NCBI GenBank assembly: GCA_037349105.1
Contig: JAYJMM010000105.1
Span: forward strand, 3,224,001 to 3,288,000
Direction of reading: 5' to 3'
Origin: Limnomonas spitsbergensis
Lineage: Eukaryota; Chlorophyta; Chlorophyceae; Chlamydomonadales
DNA: 64,000 nt
In this document: piece after piece, positions 33,475 to 44,869 of the stretch
Layout: the number at the start of each line of letters is the position of its first letter
How positions within the stretch are numbered: position 1 is the stretch's first letter
Made by a program: the position numbers and the translations under genes
Notes under the pieces: generated by a model
The model's input: the letters and a program-made list of their open reading frames with translations, nothing else
The model's database searches: none
What the model was told of the DNA's origin: nothing

Positions 33475-34168
33475 TCAGAAAAAAAAATCTGACTGGTCTG
33501 GTTTAGAGAAAAAATCTGACAAGAGAACTTGGTCACCTGCTTGAAAAGTGTGAGGTGCTCGGAAGCGCGTGTCAGCGTACGACGACTGGCGATCCTGCGC
33601 AGCTCGTAATAGCTTTTGAACTTGAACTACAGTGTCATCCAGGTCACTGAAGACTGAATCAAGAGCTGGAATTTGCTTGTCTGGAATGTCGATTGACAAA
33701 GGGGTATACGGGTTGTGTCCACAGTTCAGGTAGAACGGGGTGTGCCTAGTCGTACTGGTCTTGGCATTGTTAATGGACATAGCAACAACTGGTAGGAGTT
33801 CTTCCCAAGTGACATGCATGGTTTCCATCAATGAAATGCCTCAGCACTTCTTCGACGACTCGATTCATTCGCTCTGTTTGACCATCTGTTTGGGGGTGGA
33901 AAGCAGTTGAAAATCTGGGCTGTACACCAAGGCGGTGACACATGGTCTTCCAGAATGACGAAGTGAATCGTACATCTCTGTCAGAAATGATGTTTCTAGG
34001 ATAACCGTGATGCTGGAATACATGAGAGATGAAAACTCGAGCAACATCCTCAGATGTGCTAGATTTCCTGACTGGGGCTAGACAAACAAACTTGGTAAGC
34101 TTGTCCACAATGACCATGATGCCATCATGACCACTGGCTGACTGGGGCAAGTCAAACACAAAGTCCAT
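33475..34168 (-). pseudogene. Retroelement integrase core and tail, truncated
   Basis: The frame 34168-33770 has the catalytic core with DFVFDLP, IISDRDVRF and TDGQTERMNRVVEEVLR (the second Asp and Glu of the D,D,E set). A third shift near 33830 moves the rest (HVTWEELLPVVAMSINNAKT, PFYLNCGHNP) into frame 33831-33475. The N-terminal HHCC finger is absent. Confidence 0.85.
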
Positions 34169-34873
34169 TCAGCTGGGTTGGTAGCACCTGGTCGGTACTT
34201 CACAGTGCACTCGAATCGTGAGAGAAACTCACTCCACCTTGCTTGCCTACGTGACAGGGTGGGCTGTTTCGAGAAAAATGTCAAGGGGTTGTGGTCAGTA
34301 ACAATGTTTAAGCCTTGACCGCCTTCTAGATAGCATCGCCACTCATGGAGTGCCTTGATAATGCCCAGGAGTTCTTGTTCGCCAGTAGTGTAATTGCGCT
34401 CGGCAGGTGAGAATTTGGCAGAGAAGTACGCGACTGGTCGACCCTGTTGCGTCAGCACTGCACCACATCCAGTGATGGAGGCATCAGAGACTAGTTCATA
34501 TGGCTGGTCTGGATCTGGATATGCAAGGACTGGTGGTGAAGCTAGTGCTTCCTTGATAGCTTGAAAAGCCAGCAGAGCATCAGCTCCTCCTGAGAACTGG
34601 ACTGTTTTCTTGGTCAAATGGTACAAGGGTGCTGCCAGCCTGGAGAGGTTCGGGATGAATTTGCGAAAGTAGTTGGCAAGGCCTAGGAACTGCAACACAC
34701 CTGTCGCACTGAGTGGTCGGGAATTCCCACTCGGTAAGTGTTCGAATCTTGTCTGGATCGGCAGCGACTCCCTCTTTCGAAAGAAAGTGCCCTAGATACT
34801 TGACTTGAGCTTGCAAAAATTTGCACTTTGAAAATTTGACCTGCAGTCCGGATTCTCGTATTTTGTCAAACAC
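34078..34873 (-). pseudogene. Retroelement RT end and RNase H, broken
   Basis: Two overlapping frames: 34873-34580 carries the RT connection (KCKFLQAQVKYLGHFLS), and after a second shift near 34700 the frame 34698-34078 carries FLGLANYFRKFIPN and then RNase H (PYELVSDASITGCGAVL, EQELLGIIKALHEWR, NIVTDHNPL). It ends in YRPGATNPA and runs straight into the out-of-frame integrase core at about 34170, so the link and the integrase zinc finger have been deleted. Confidence 0.88.
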
Positions 34874-36747
34874 CTGTGCTGCAAGTGATGCTCGGGTGAC
34901 TGGGACAGGATCATGATGTCATCAATGTAAATGAGGACGAATGCTAGATTAGCAAAGATCTTATTCACAGTGCTCTGGTATTGACTGGGCGCGTTCGAAA
35001 GACCCATTGGCAGGCAGCGCCATGCATGATGGCCGAAGGGTGTAGCAAAAGCTGTCTTGGGCTGGTCTTCCTCAGAAATTAGCAGTTGGTGAAAGCCACC
35101 TGCCATGTCTAGACAAGAGAAACATGAGGCTCCTCGAGCTGCATCTAGAAGATCATCGATCCTGGGTAGTGGGTAGCGTAGTTTGACAGTGAGTTCATTC
35201 AAGGCTCGGTAATCAAGGCAGAACCTAAGTCCTCCATTTGGTTTCTTGATGAACAAGACTGGGGCTCCATAAGGAGAATTGACAGGGGTGATGATTCCTT
35301 TGTCAAGTAGCTCGGCAACCTGTTTCTTGAGTTCCTCGGACTCGGCTGGAGAGAGACGAAAGTTCCTGCGAAAAGGTGGTTTAGCACCAGCGACCAGATC
35401 GATCGTGTGCTCTAGAGGTGGGACTTTCGCTCCGCCGGCTCGAGGGGTTTCCGAAAAAATGTCCTTGTACTCGTCGATCAGCGAAGTAATCGCTGAACGC
35501 TGGTCTGGGTGCACATGGTTCATGTTTGCAAGTTTTTCTCGACTGGTTTTCTGGTCTGGTTCTCCTTCTGGATTTGGTACTGGTTGTAACTCCTCGTCTG
35601 GGTCGCTAGCATGTGGTGTCAGTACAGCTATAAAGGCTCGGTGGCGACCAGACTTGAGAAACCTGGCAGCGAGGCCAGCTGGGATTTGATCGGTCTTCGT
35701 ATGATTACGGCATGGTCGGGATTCGTCTTCAGCGTCACACTGTCCAGCGTTATTGGCATGGGTCGGATCGGCTGGGCTAGAAGTGGTCTTCACAGCATGA
35801 GTAACCTGTACTGCACCTGTGCCACGTAAAACACACGTTTTCAAGATCTCATGAACGACCCCGTCAGTGATGGTCATGAGGCTAGACTGGTCGGGGCTGT
35901 ACTGCAAATTACAAGAGTGTGTTTTCATGAAGTCCTCCCCAATGATGATATCAATGGTATGGAGAAACGCTGGGAGGATGTGAACTGTAGCTTCAAAGTC
36001 AGTCCGGCCGAACGTAACAGTGAGACTCACAGAACCTAGGACAGTACAGTCTCGGCCAGCCGCAGTGGCCACTGCTCGATATTTACTTGAACGAATCTGG
36101 AGTCCGAGTTTCTTGGCAAGTTTGGCTCCCATGAAACATGAGGATGCCCCCGAATCAAATAGACACTTGAGGTTTTTGCCATGTGCTTGGCCGTGGTAGG
36201 TTGCTGCTAGGGGCTGGTCATCACCATCTTGGGGATTTCCATGTTGTTTTACATCCTTGTCTTGACTGGTATGCAATATCTGGGCTCGATCATCAACTTG
36301 TATCTGGGCTAGAACTCGACACTGGGCTGTTTCTCTTGTATCTGCTGGGATTACAAAGGCAAGAACTGGTGAGGGTTTCATTCCCTTATTCATAGCGGTA
36401 CCAAGCGCTGAACTAGACTCGAATTTCTTGACTAGGAAAGAGTGCTGGAGTAGCTGTTGTAATCCTGCTGCTTGTCTGGAGGAAACTAGAAGACAGGAAC
36501 TGGTGTTGGGTCTGTTGCTCAAATAAAGCATGGCTTGGCTTCTGGTTTTTGCAACATAAATCTGGTGTTTCTCAGGAGAGCTGGAGTGAATGACTGGAAG
36601 CGTGCAAGTACAATTCAAGTGTTCGTTACAAATCACTCGATCATACGTCAGGAAGCTAGAGTTCATCAAGTCAGACACATTGTTCTCAACTGCGGTGCAC
36701 ACATGACATCTGGAGACAGGAGGGGGACCCGGGAATACCTCCTGCAA
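34792..36747 (-). pseudogene. Retroelement protease-reverse transcriptase, frameshifted
   Basis: 651-residue frame. The aspartic protease motif LFDSGASSCFMG sits near residue 195, followed by IIGEDF. The reverse transcriptase region runs from about residue 460 with LDYRALNELT, the LPMGLSNAP block and the catalytic FVLIYIDDIM. The frame is lost right after SPEHHLQH, near 34880; the RT thumb continues in another frame (34873-34580). Confidence 0.88.
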
Positions 36748-36753
36748 AATTTC

Positions 36754-37683
36754 CTACTGGGAAGGAGGCTTGTTTTCCTTCTTTTCAGGACAGTTCTTGG
36801 CTTGGTGGCAACCTGCCCGGCAGTACCAGCACAGGTTGTACTCGTTCAACGACTGCTTGGCAGCGCTGCTCAGTGCACCCACGTGCTTGTAGTACGGGCA
36901 TGACTCGAACGGGGTTTTGAAGTTCTTGGCCTCCTTTGCGGAACTGGTCTGGGCACTGGGCTCGTTCTTCCTCTTCGGAAGGGACTCGGTGTGCGCCAGC
37001 CGAGCGCGTCGCGACTGCTGGAAGTCCTGTGTTTTGGCAGGGTACTCGGGTTTGTGCACTGGTCTGGTATCTGGGCGGTAGCTGGGTCTGGTCACTGGGG
37101 TGTAACTGGATCTGGATACTGGGGTGTAGCTGGATCTGGGTACTGGTACGAAACAGGCATGTGCACTGGTCATTCGCAGGTCCTCGACATATGCGAATTT
37201 CATGAGGTTTGGCAGGGATTGCCAGGTGTTTCCATCCTTGTCTAGAATGCAGCGTTGTTTCAGGGATGGATCCATGCCTGATAGGTAATGGACGCACAAG
37301 GTTGCTTGAGATTCGTCGGGCAAGAGTCTGGTCACGTTCAGGAATTGCTGGGAGTACTGGGAGGCTGACTGGGAACCCTGGGTGATCATACGACCGACTA
37401 GTTGTTCGCGGGCAATGTCAACCGCTGAACGTACCTCGCCGGACACGAAGTTCGTGAGGGCCAGGATGAACTCGTTTTGCTCGAACAGCATGTGGGACTC
37501 GATGTAGTTCATTAAGAACTCCTTGACCTCTGGATCGTCGATAAAGACAGACATGTCCTCGGGGTAGCGGTGACCGTTCTCGAGCAGCCAGCGCCTGAGG
37601 TCCTCGAAGCTCATCGCGATTAATCTCGGCTTGTTCTTGCACTGCTGGAAGAACAGCTTGTTCATCCGGCCTCGTGCAGGCAA
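36754..37683 (-). CDS. Retroelement Gag with CCHC zinc knuckle
   Basis: 309 residues. The front part (SFEDLRRWLLENGHRYPEDM) and the helical middle (QSASQYSQQFLNVTRLLPDE) look like a capsid region; a repeated RSSYTPV/RPSYRPD stretch follows, and near the C-terminus CWYCRAGCHQAKNC fits C-X2-C-X4-H-X4-C. It packages the element RNA. The frame is intact. Confidence 0.85.
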   Translation of the reverse strand: MPARGRMNKLFFQQCKNKPRLIAMSFEDLRRWLLENGHRYPEDMSVFIDDPEVKEFLMNYIESHMLFEQNEFILALTNFVSGEVRSAVDIAREQLVGRMITQGSQSASQYSQQFLNVTRLLPDESQATLCVHYLSGMDPSLKQRCILDKDGNTWQSLPNLMKFAYVEDLRMTSAHACFVPVPRSSYTPVSRSSYTPVTRPSYRPDTRPVHKPEYPAKTQDFQQSRRARLAHTESLPKRKNEPSAQTSSAKEAKNFKTPFESCPYYKHVGALSSAAKQSLNEYNLCWYCRAGCHQAKNCPEKKENKPPSQ

Positions 37684-37701
37684 GGCTGGGGGACGACGAC
37701 G

Positions 37702-38268
37702 TTAGTCTGTCTCGCGTCTGACAGGTACTGGGATTTGAACTTGGGTGGGAACACTGGTAACAGGATTCCCGACAGGACGAACGGCAGGAGTAACAACAGG
37801 CTGGGCTGGGACAGCAGTTGAACCTAGTCTGGTAAAAAGTGACTGCAAGAGTTGCAATTCACCTTGCTTGAGTTGTTTCTTGAATTGCTTGAACATCTCG
37901 TCCTGCGTGTAGGACGAGGTATGCTGGGCTGGTAGAGGGTCCGTGCTGCAGCCAGCGACGCAAGGTGTGATCAAGACTCGAGGGTTGGCCACCGCTGCGT
38001 ATGTTGCAGGTGCCCGAACGTTCTCGGAAGCCACAGCGATGGGCTGGAGAGCTGGTCTCGGTGCAGCTACCGCAACTGGGACAGGGGCTTGTGCTGGTGC
38101 TGGTACTGGTGCTGGTGCTGGGACTGGTAATGGTGCTGGTGCTGGTACTGGTGCTGGTGCGGCAGCGACCATGTCGGGAACGACAATGGCGGGAAGCTGG
38201 ACAGGAGCTGGGTTGTCAACTTGCAGGTTGTTCACTGCGCGTTTGGATTTGTTTCGTTTAGCGACCAT
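37702..38268 (-). CDS. Retroelement ORF1, Pro/Ala-rich Gag-like protein
   Basis: 188 residues starting MVAKRNKSKRAVNN, with a long PAPVPAPAPLP repeat followed by a hydrophilic segment (EMFKQFKKQLKQGELQLLQS). It sits first behind the 5' LTR, 19 bp before the main Gag frame. It may be a separate protein or the front part of Gag cut off by a stop. Its proline repeat is set by a GGTGCTGGTACT-type microsatellite on the plus strand. Confidence 0.6.
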   Translation of the reverse strand: MVAKRNKSKRAVNNLQVDNPAPVQLPAIVVPDMVAAAPAPVPAPAPLPVPAPAPVPAPAQAPVPVAVAAPRPALQPIAVASENVRAPATYAAVANPRVLITPCVAGCSTDPLPAQHTSSYTQDEMFKQFKKQLKQGELQLLQSLFTRLGSTAVPAQPVVTPAVRPVGNPVTSVPTQVQIPVPVRRETD

Positions 38269-38672
38269 TAGATTGTGAACGACTGCGAAAGTTCAGTAAT
38301 CAGGAAGCTTATGACTGGTCTGGACTGGAGGGTTCGGAATTCAAACCGTCGGAGTCGAACAACTCAAGTTACGACACTTACTGGAATCAGTCAACGCAAC
38401 AAGTGCGTGCCTGGGACTCGGGACAAGGGCTGGAAATCCGTCGGCTCCGCCGAGCTTGTCAGACCAGTAGTAAATACTGTCGAGTTGCTCTAGGGTTGGC
38501 CCTGATCCGGACACTGGACTGGGGTCGGTACTGGAATTCGAATAGTTTTAACCCTGACAGGTCTAAGGGACGCGACTGCCCAGCACGCGTGTCTCAAAAC
38601 TCTTTCGAGCCGACGGCAGGGTTCTGTCAATGAAATTGCGACAGGATCGAACCGATAAGGCTCTGGAACCAC

Positions 38673-39081
38673 TGAAGAGGTCCTAGGTGCCCTAGGGGGC
38701 AGGACTCTTAAATCTAGACAGGGACTCACTGGTACTAGAACGTGGAGGGAGGTCCGGGACGGTGTTGAGGGTAGACGAGTAGACGGAGAGGTTGACTGAG
38801 GGGGGACTAGGTGCTCACGAGGGGAGACTTGCTGGAGACTAGAGATTTGATAGTGGGACAGTCAGGTATTGAGCCTGATGGATTGATCTCGTCTGAGACT
38901 TCCCGATGCCTAGCAGAGCTCGCTTATATGGGAGGTGCAGGGTTTAACCCGTGAGGGTTCTGGTTTGGGCTTGCCAGACGTCCCTGCAGCTTCCGTATGT
39001 AGCGGTGCGGAAGCACCGATAACGTAAGCCAGGTCGCGTCAGCGCTGGTAATTCTGGGGTACTGGTTGGATGACCATTACA
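38673..39081 (-). repeat. 5' LTR and primer-binding site
   Basis: 409 bp; it carries ATGT in CGTATGTAGCGG where the other LTR has CGTAGCGG. Just inside, the minus strand reads TGGTTCCAGAGCC, which resembles the complement of an initiator-tRNA(Met) 3' end (TGGTATCAGAGC), so that tRNA is the likely primer. LTR internal promoter elements were not resolved. Confidence 0.92.
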
Positions 39082-39223
39082 GCGTCTGGGAAACCAGCCG
39101 TCGACAGTATCAAATCCGGTCGTGTTTCGACGTCCAATGGAACGTTTTCGTCGGGGTGGCACAGCTGGCGCCTAGCTGGCAGCCCACCCCGACGTCAAAA
39201 CAGCCAATGGAAACACAGCCTAA

Positions 39224-39896
39224 GGCTGTGTTTCCACTGGCGATTTTGGATTCCTTAATCAGGGTTGGTTGAAATGCAGTTGGTCGAGAAGAATTCCTTA
39301 ATCCGTTTGGTGTTTCCACTGAAATCGGACTGGAACCAACGAAGAAATGCTACAGCCAGCTGTAGCGCTGCCCCAACAGGATCCAGATCGGACCTCAAAT
39401 GGAACGAATCCTCTTGCATGGCGACATCAAGCGGTCGAAAGTCTGCACAATGGTGCAACATGCCATAGCAATGGCGTCACATGCTTACACGACTAAGCGT
39501 TTGCGCAAATCCAGAAGGAAACTACTCAAACGCGGGAACTAGTCCGTTCGCGTTGTAAAACACAGGCCTGGTGCTCTGCCGCCATCCAATATGCACCGAT
39601 TACGCACTGATGATGCACCTTTGCGATCTCCGCACCACAAGTGCCGCCTCTGGTTTCTATCAGACAAGTAAAATAGCGGCGATACGATTCAAAGATATTT
39701 AGCGTTGTGAGCGCATAGTGACCAAGTAGGCAACCAACTTTCGGATTAAGCTAATCCTGGTCCTCGACGAGGATTAAGCTATTCTTTTCTCGGAGGCTTA
39801 ATCCGTCCTTAATCCGTGTCAGTTGCCGTCGGTTGCCACATTCAGCGTCCTTAATCCGAGTCGGTTGGATGAGGAATCGCCAGTGGAAACACGGTC
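39224..39896. mobile_element. MITE 2, TAA-flanked
   Basis: Starts TAA|GGCTGTGTTTCCACTGGCG and ends CGCCAGTGGAAACACGGTC|TAA. It shares its left TAA with the neighbouring MITE. Inside are repeated CTTAATCCG words and a segment (TTGCATGGCGACATCAAGCG) also found in MITE 4. No open frame; non-autonomous. Confidence 0.78.
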
Positions 39897-39899
39897 TAA

Positions 39900-40598
39900 G
39901 GGGGTGTTTCCATTGGCGTTCCTCGTTTCCTACGTCAAGGCGGTTCGAAATCGGTTGGTCGCGACTCTCTGCTTACATTTCTCATACATTTGTCGTGTGT
40001 TTCCATTGGCTCCAAAATTTTCGACCGGTCAGAGTGGTCATTTCCCTTCTTATACGTGTATGATTGCTTCTGCTGCGCTGTTGTGATCGAGGGTGAGCTA
40101 CTGATGTTGCAATTCCCCAGCCATGCCCAGATCGGAGCCCAAACAGCGCCAAACGGGCCGAATCTGACCGACTCCACAAGCCACGGCTCGAACTTCGAAC
40201 ATACCAGAAAAATGGCGCCTTTAACGATAGACAATCTTCCACGACGAGGTACTAAATATGACAGGTGGCACAACCATCCTCAACCACCCTTTGATATTGC
40301 TTAATCCTGGGCTCCGACCAAGTATAGCTTACCTACATCAAAATCGGCCGCGATTTTGGGCTTACATCAAGGCAGTTGGCGTCGGTTGCCTCCTTACATT
40401 TCCTACATCACGACGGTTGGTTCCTATATCAGCCAATGGAAACACCACCTTAATCCTGGGCTCCGACCAGGTATAGCTTACATCAAAATCGGCCGCGATT
40501 TTGGGCTTACACTCATCAAGGCAGTTGGCGTCGGTTGCCTCCTTACATTTCCTACATCACGACGGTTGGTTCCTACATCAGCCAATGGAAACACCACC
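39900..40598. mobile_element. MITE 3 with internal ~148-bp tandem duplication
   Basis: Starts TAA|GGGGGTGTTTCCATTGGCG and ends CCAATGGAAACACCACC. The right part, from TTAATCCTGGGCTCCGACCA to CCAATGGAAACACCACC, occurs twice in a row (about 40302-40449 and 40450-40598), so the terminal inverted repeat itself is duplicated. Confidence 0.78.
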
Positions 40599-40601
40599 AA
40601 A

Positions 40602-41320
40602 TGTCGTGTTTCCACTGGTATTCTGTCGGGCAACCGACACGGTTTAAGGCCCAATTTCGACCCAACTGCCGCAAACCGACACGGTTTAGCATTTCTGAAA
40701 CCACGCATTCGAGAATAGCCTATACCTCGTCGATGACCAGGTTTAAGCTATTCTGTGAGTTGGTTGCCTCTTGGTTTAAGGAACCATCTCCCTAAAATGG
40801 AACGAATCATCTTGCATGGCGACATCAAGCGGTCGAAAATCCGCACAATGGTGCCGCACAATGGTGCCGCACAATGGTGCCACATGTCATAGCAATGGCG
40901 CCCCATGCTTACACGACTAAGCTTTTGCGCAGTTCAGACGGAAACTACTCAAACGCGGGAACTAGCCAGTTCGCGTTGTAATCCCACAGGCTTGGTGCTC
41001 TGTCGCTATCCATTATGCACCGATTACGCACCGATGATGCACCTTTGCGATCTCCGCACCACAAGTGCCGCCTCTGGTTTCGATCAGACAAGTAAAATAG
41101 CGGCGAAAGCATTCTAAGCTCTTCAATCTTGTGAGCGCATAATGACAAAGCCGGCAACCAACTTTCGGATTAAGCTAATCCTGGTCCTCGACGAGGTTTA
41201 AGCTATTCTTTTCTCGGAGGCTTAATCCGTCCTTAATCCGTGTCAGTTGCCGTCGGTTGCCTCATTCAGCGTCCTTAATCCGTGTCGGTTGGGTCGGGAA
41301 TCGCCAGTGGAAACACGGTC
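40602..41320. mobile_element. MITE 4, related to MITE 2
   Basis: Starts TGTCGTGTTTCCACTGG and ends TCGCCAGTGGAAACACGGTC|TAA. Its last 500 bp are close to those of MITE 2 (shared TTGCATGGCGACATCAAGCG and GGAAACTACTCAAACGCGGG). Confidence 0.75.
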
Positions 41321-41629
41321 TAAGCTACCTAACGAAACGAAGCGAGTGGCGACGCTCGGCACGAACGGGCTTGGTTGCTATGCAGTCTTCCGCCGCACTT
41401 GTTCCTTCGATCAAAAGCAGCGCATTAGCATTGCGATTCTTTTGTACTCAACGGCGGGTGTAGGCGATGTGTATTCGAAAAGCTTTTGGGCCGCGCGGCG
41501 TTGACACCGCCCCCTCGCCCGCCACCCACTTAAGCTAACTGTCCGTGACTAATGCCGTACGGGTGTCAGCCGCTTATCGCCTAGCATCGACGAGACTGAT
41601 GCAGCGGAGGTCCCTGACAAAGAGCATAG

Positions 41630-43800
41630 GTTTCAAGAATAAGACAAGTAATCAGAGGTGTTGCTGCGCAACATGAAAACGGCAGAGCAGTCGGGCATGT
41701 GACTTTTCATAGGGCAGGTGCAGGTGCGGACGGGGTCAGTTGGACCCCATGCAACTGGACCCCTCGCCATGTTGCAGGATTTCAAAATATTTGTCACTCT
41801 ATCGCTGACAAAGTGCGTATTTTTAGTGATGCGTATCTAATTGCGCATAGAGAAGCGAAGCTACAGCTGGCGGCATGTCGCGTGACACCAGGGGACAGCG
41901 TGACAACACCTTACGTCATCCGCTGTGAGATCCATCATATGTAGCTGAATTTCTCATTTCTGCACCTCGGCCTTTGAAGTCTGACAGGAATAACCTTAAT
42001 AAATACAGCCGGTTTATTTGCGTTGTAGCGCATAAAGTTTCCGGGACTTTCCAGAAACATCGGGCTGACGGATGGACAGACAGACAGACTGACGACTGAC
42101 GGACGGACTGACTTACGGATGCGGGGTGACTATGGGGGCTTCGCCCCCGCGACCTTCGGGGGGCTCTGCCGAAAATACACCAAAAGAAACCCGGGAAGGT
42201 GCTAAGATCCCCGGTTTTTTTTCCTGGGATTCCAAGCCAAGCACATGCATCGTTGTATGTCAACCTACCCTACCTCCCATCTCATGCACTTTCAGGGGTC
42301 GGTGGTTGAAGGCCCGGGGCAGCAGTGAGTTTGACAGGCCCAACCGTTCAAGGGTGGCATGGATGACTGGAAGCTGGTGTGAATCTCGTCAGCTCTAGAG
42401 ATGGCATCAATAGAGCCCATTATGGCAGCATGAGCGCAACTGAAGGCAACGTCGCATGAAGGCAACGTCGCATATAGACGAGCCTTGCCTGCCTTTCCTG
42501 CTACTCTACCTTGCTATCTGCTGTTAATGCTCTGATGGTATGAGAACAATGCATCTCACATTTAGCGTATGCTACTGCTAATGTTGCAAGAAAGGTACCT
42601 CAGAGCTTGATATGAAGATGCATGAATCAGCATGCATGGTGCCTTCCCACGTCTTCAATATCAATCTACTAGTTGTTCAGCAGTTCCTCCGCCGGTCCAA
42701 GTGGCAGACTGGGTGCCTTTCAGTCTTTCACTAGTATAGTAGTACCGGTATTTAAGCAGCAACGGCAATGCCAACATGGATAAGGGATGTAAATAAGGTT
42801 ATCTAAGTACAAACCTCATCAAAATGCAACGCCGGCTCTAATACCTTGGTGAGGTGCAGATCTACACATCATAGTGTCTGGGGCTGAGACTTTTGAATCA
42901 GGTGCATTCCCGTGACCTCGCTCTTTGTCCAGTTGACCAGTTCACTTTCCGGGCCGGGTGCAATTTATTATGTCGCTCATGTGAGTGAAATGGCATGATG
43001 ACCTGGCAGTCCTTAGATGATGTCATGAAATGTAATGGCGTGACCTGGCTGAGCCTTCGCTTTTGTCGTGGAATGAAATGGCGTGACCTTGCCTGGAGTC
43101 GTGGGGCAAAGTTCGCACTTTCATGCAGACCTCCGCTTTCATGTGATCGAACCAGGGGATCGAATCAAACATTGCACGAATCTTGGAAATACTGGACTCC
43201 GAGCTGGAACAGTTATCTGGATTACTGTCTTTTCGGCAGAGCCCCCCAAGGCGGCCGAATGAAGGTCGCGGGGGCGAAGCCCCCAGAGTCACCCCGCATC
43301 CGTCTGTCCGTCCGTCCGTCCGTCCGTCCGTCCGCAAGCCCGTTGTTTCTGGAACGTCCCGGAAACTTTATGCGCTACAGCGCAAATCAACCGACTGTAT
43401 TTATTAAGGTTATCTCTGTCAGACCTCAAAGGCCGAGGTGCAGAATTGAGAAACTCAGCTACCAAGGCTTGATGTCACAGCGGATGACGGAAGGTGTCCG
43501 TCGTCAGTCGTCACGCTGTCCCCTGGTGTCACGCGACAGGCCGACAGCTGTGGCTTCGCTTCTCTTTGCGCAATTCGATACGCATCATTAAAAACACGCA
43601 CTTATCCAGCGATAGAGTTGTGACAAATGTTTTGAAACCCTTCAACATGGCGAGGGGATTTGCATGGGATCCAGGTGACCCCGATGGCATGCGCACCTGG
43701 CTGCGCATGCCCTCTGAAAAGTCACATACCCGACTGCTCTGCCGTTTTTTGTGCTGCGCAGCAGCACCTCTGTTTACTTTTCTCTCAAGCTTTGAATCGA
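41630..43800. mobile_element. Foldback element with ~550-bp inverted ends
   Basis: 41630-42180 and 43233-43800 are long inverted repeats, for example GGCAGAGCAGTCGGGCATGT near 41691 against ACATACCCGACTGCTCTGCC near 43725, and GGGGGCTTCGCCCCC near 42134 against GGGGGCGAAGCCCCC near 43275. Divergence is moderate, with indels including a CCGT microsatellite. The about 1-kb middle has no gene. Overall about 2.2 kb, non-autonomous. Confidence 0.85.
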
Positions 43801-44860
43801 TATTGAGATAAGTTTGTGCCTCTGGTTTGCACTGTGAGCCTGCGAAAATCGTGGATTAGTCGAAGGGTGGGTCGGAGGGTGATCGATCTGGTGTGGGTGG
43901 GTGTGCATCACATGAGGTGACGTGGATCACACATGCGAAGGGCGGTACACACACGTGATTTGGCCACCGTGAAATATCTTTTGAAATATCTAAAGCTCGA
44001 TAAATCAAAAGCACACACCTCAGGCACTTTCAGGGCATTCGCTTGCCTCCACAACCATCAGTGCAACATACGGCATTGCGAACACGGTCTCTACGATGGG
44101 GTTTAAGGAAAGCGATGCTTCCGAAGTCGATCACGAAACAACAGTCCGAGATAACGCCGGTGCTGCACCAGCTGAATCTCCTGCGTTGCGAACCTCACTG
44201 TCGGGATGGGAGGCAACGATTCTGTGGACTGGGTAAGTGATCGTGGTATCGTCTGCATTCTGTCACAAGTGGAGTGTGGTGATGCATCGGGAATCCGAGA
44301 AGCCATTCGATTGGAAATGGTGGCATGCAGTCGTCCATCGTCACTTGCGCCCCCTGCTGAGTCGTGGCCTTGACATCTACTCAGGGGCATCATTGCTTGG
44401 TACGCCGTCGTCCAAATGGTCGTCTTCCCAAGTCTGCATGACCCGGACCCTGCTGCTAGAGCACTGATGCTGTCCGCGGTGAGGATACTTTTACTCGTGC
44501 CGAGGCCATGTCCAGGGCGCTTCATCAAAACGCGATTGTAGAACTCACAGTCCCCCCCATTGGAAGTCTTTGCCGTCCGCTCACTGTGCGCCATAGAACG
44601 CCTGAAGGAAGGCCGGATTTTTGAACCGCCGAAAGGGAAACGGAAGACGCAGTCCCACTGACCAAAGCAGCTCATATACCGTAATCCGTTGGCAGAAGCC
44701 GTCCTTTACTAACCTTCGTGGCATCCTGCCTCCCTCTGCCATCATCTTTCCCAAAACAAAAGAAGGCAGCCCTTCCATTACCGGTTCTCTGCCGGTACTT
44801 TTAAAAAAGTTGATTTTTTGAAGTTATGCAGCCTGTACTCCTCCCCACACCTTCCTGCCC
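43801..44860. other. Spacer before HKR-A, no supported gene
   Basis: A 190-codon minus-strand frame (44675-44103) is present but has no recognisable domain or splice context. The promoter and the first exon(s) of HKR-A should lie here or further left, but I could not identify them. Confidence 0.4.
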
Positions 44861-44869
44861 GTAGGTCTC

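Larger units (their letters stand above)
32795..39081 (-). mobile_element. Ty3/gypsy LTR retrotransposon, defective
   Basis: A 6.3-kb element read on the minus strand. Near-identical LTRs (TG...CA) bound it, with a GCGTC target duplication on both sides (32790-32794 and 39082-39086). Domain order on the minus strand is Gag with a zinc knuckle, protease, reverse transcriptase, RNase H, integrase, which is the Ty3 order. The pol frame is broken near 34880, 34700, 34170 and 33830, and the integrase N-terminal zinc finger is missing, so it cannot encode a full set of proteins itself. The LTRs differ mainly by a 4-bp indel, so the insertion is recent. Confidence 0.93.
32168..39220. mobile_element. 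Harbinger-like MITE split by an LTR retrotransposon
   Basis: The left end TAA|GGCTGTGTTTCCATTGG (32168) and right end CCAATGGAAACACAGCC|TAA (39220) are inverted repeats flanked by TAA, the 3-bp target typical of PIF/Harbinger elements. The MITE's own sequence is about 760 bp (32168-32794 and 39087-39220); the rest is the LTR element inserted into it. No transposase is present. Confidence 0.8.

Noticed and set aside
42130..42160. GGGGGCTTCGCCCCC hairpin as a bacterial-type terminator
   Set aside because: It lies inside the inverted ends of the foldback element, lacks a T run, and the setting is eukaryotic.
44103..44675. Minus-strand frame of 190 codons between the foldback element and HKR-A
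   Set aside because: No domain, no repeats or neighbours to support it, and amino-acid use typical of random frames; kept only as spacer.
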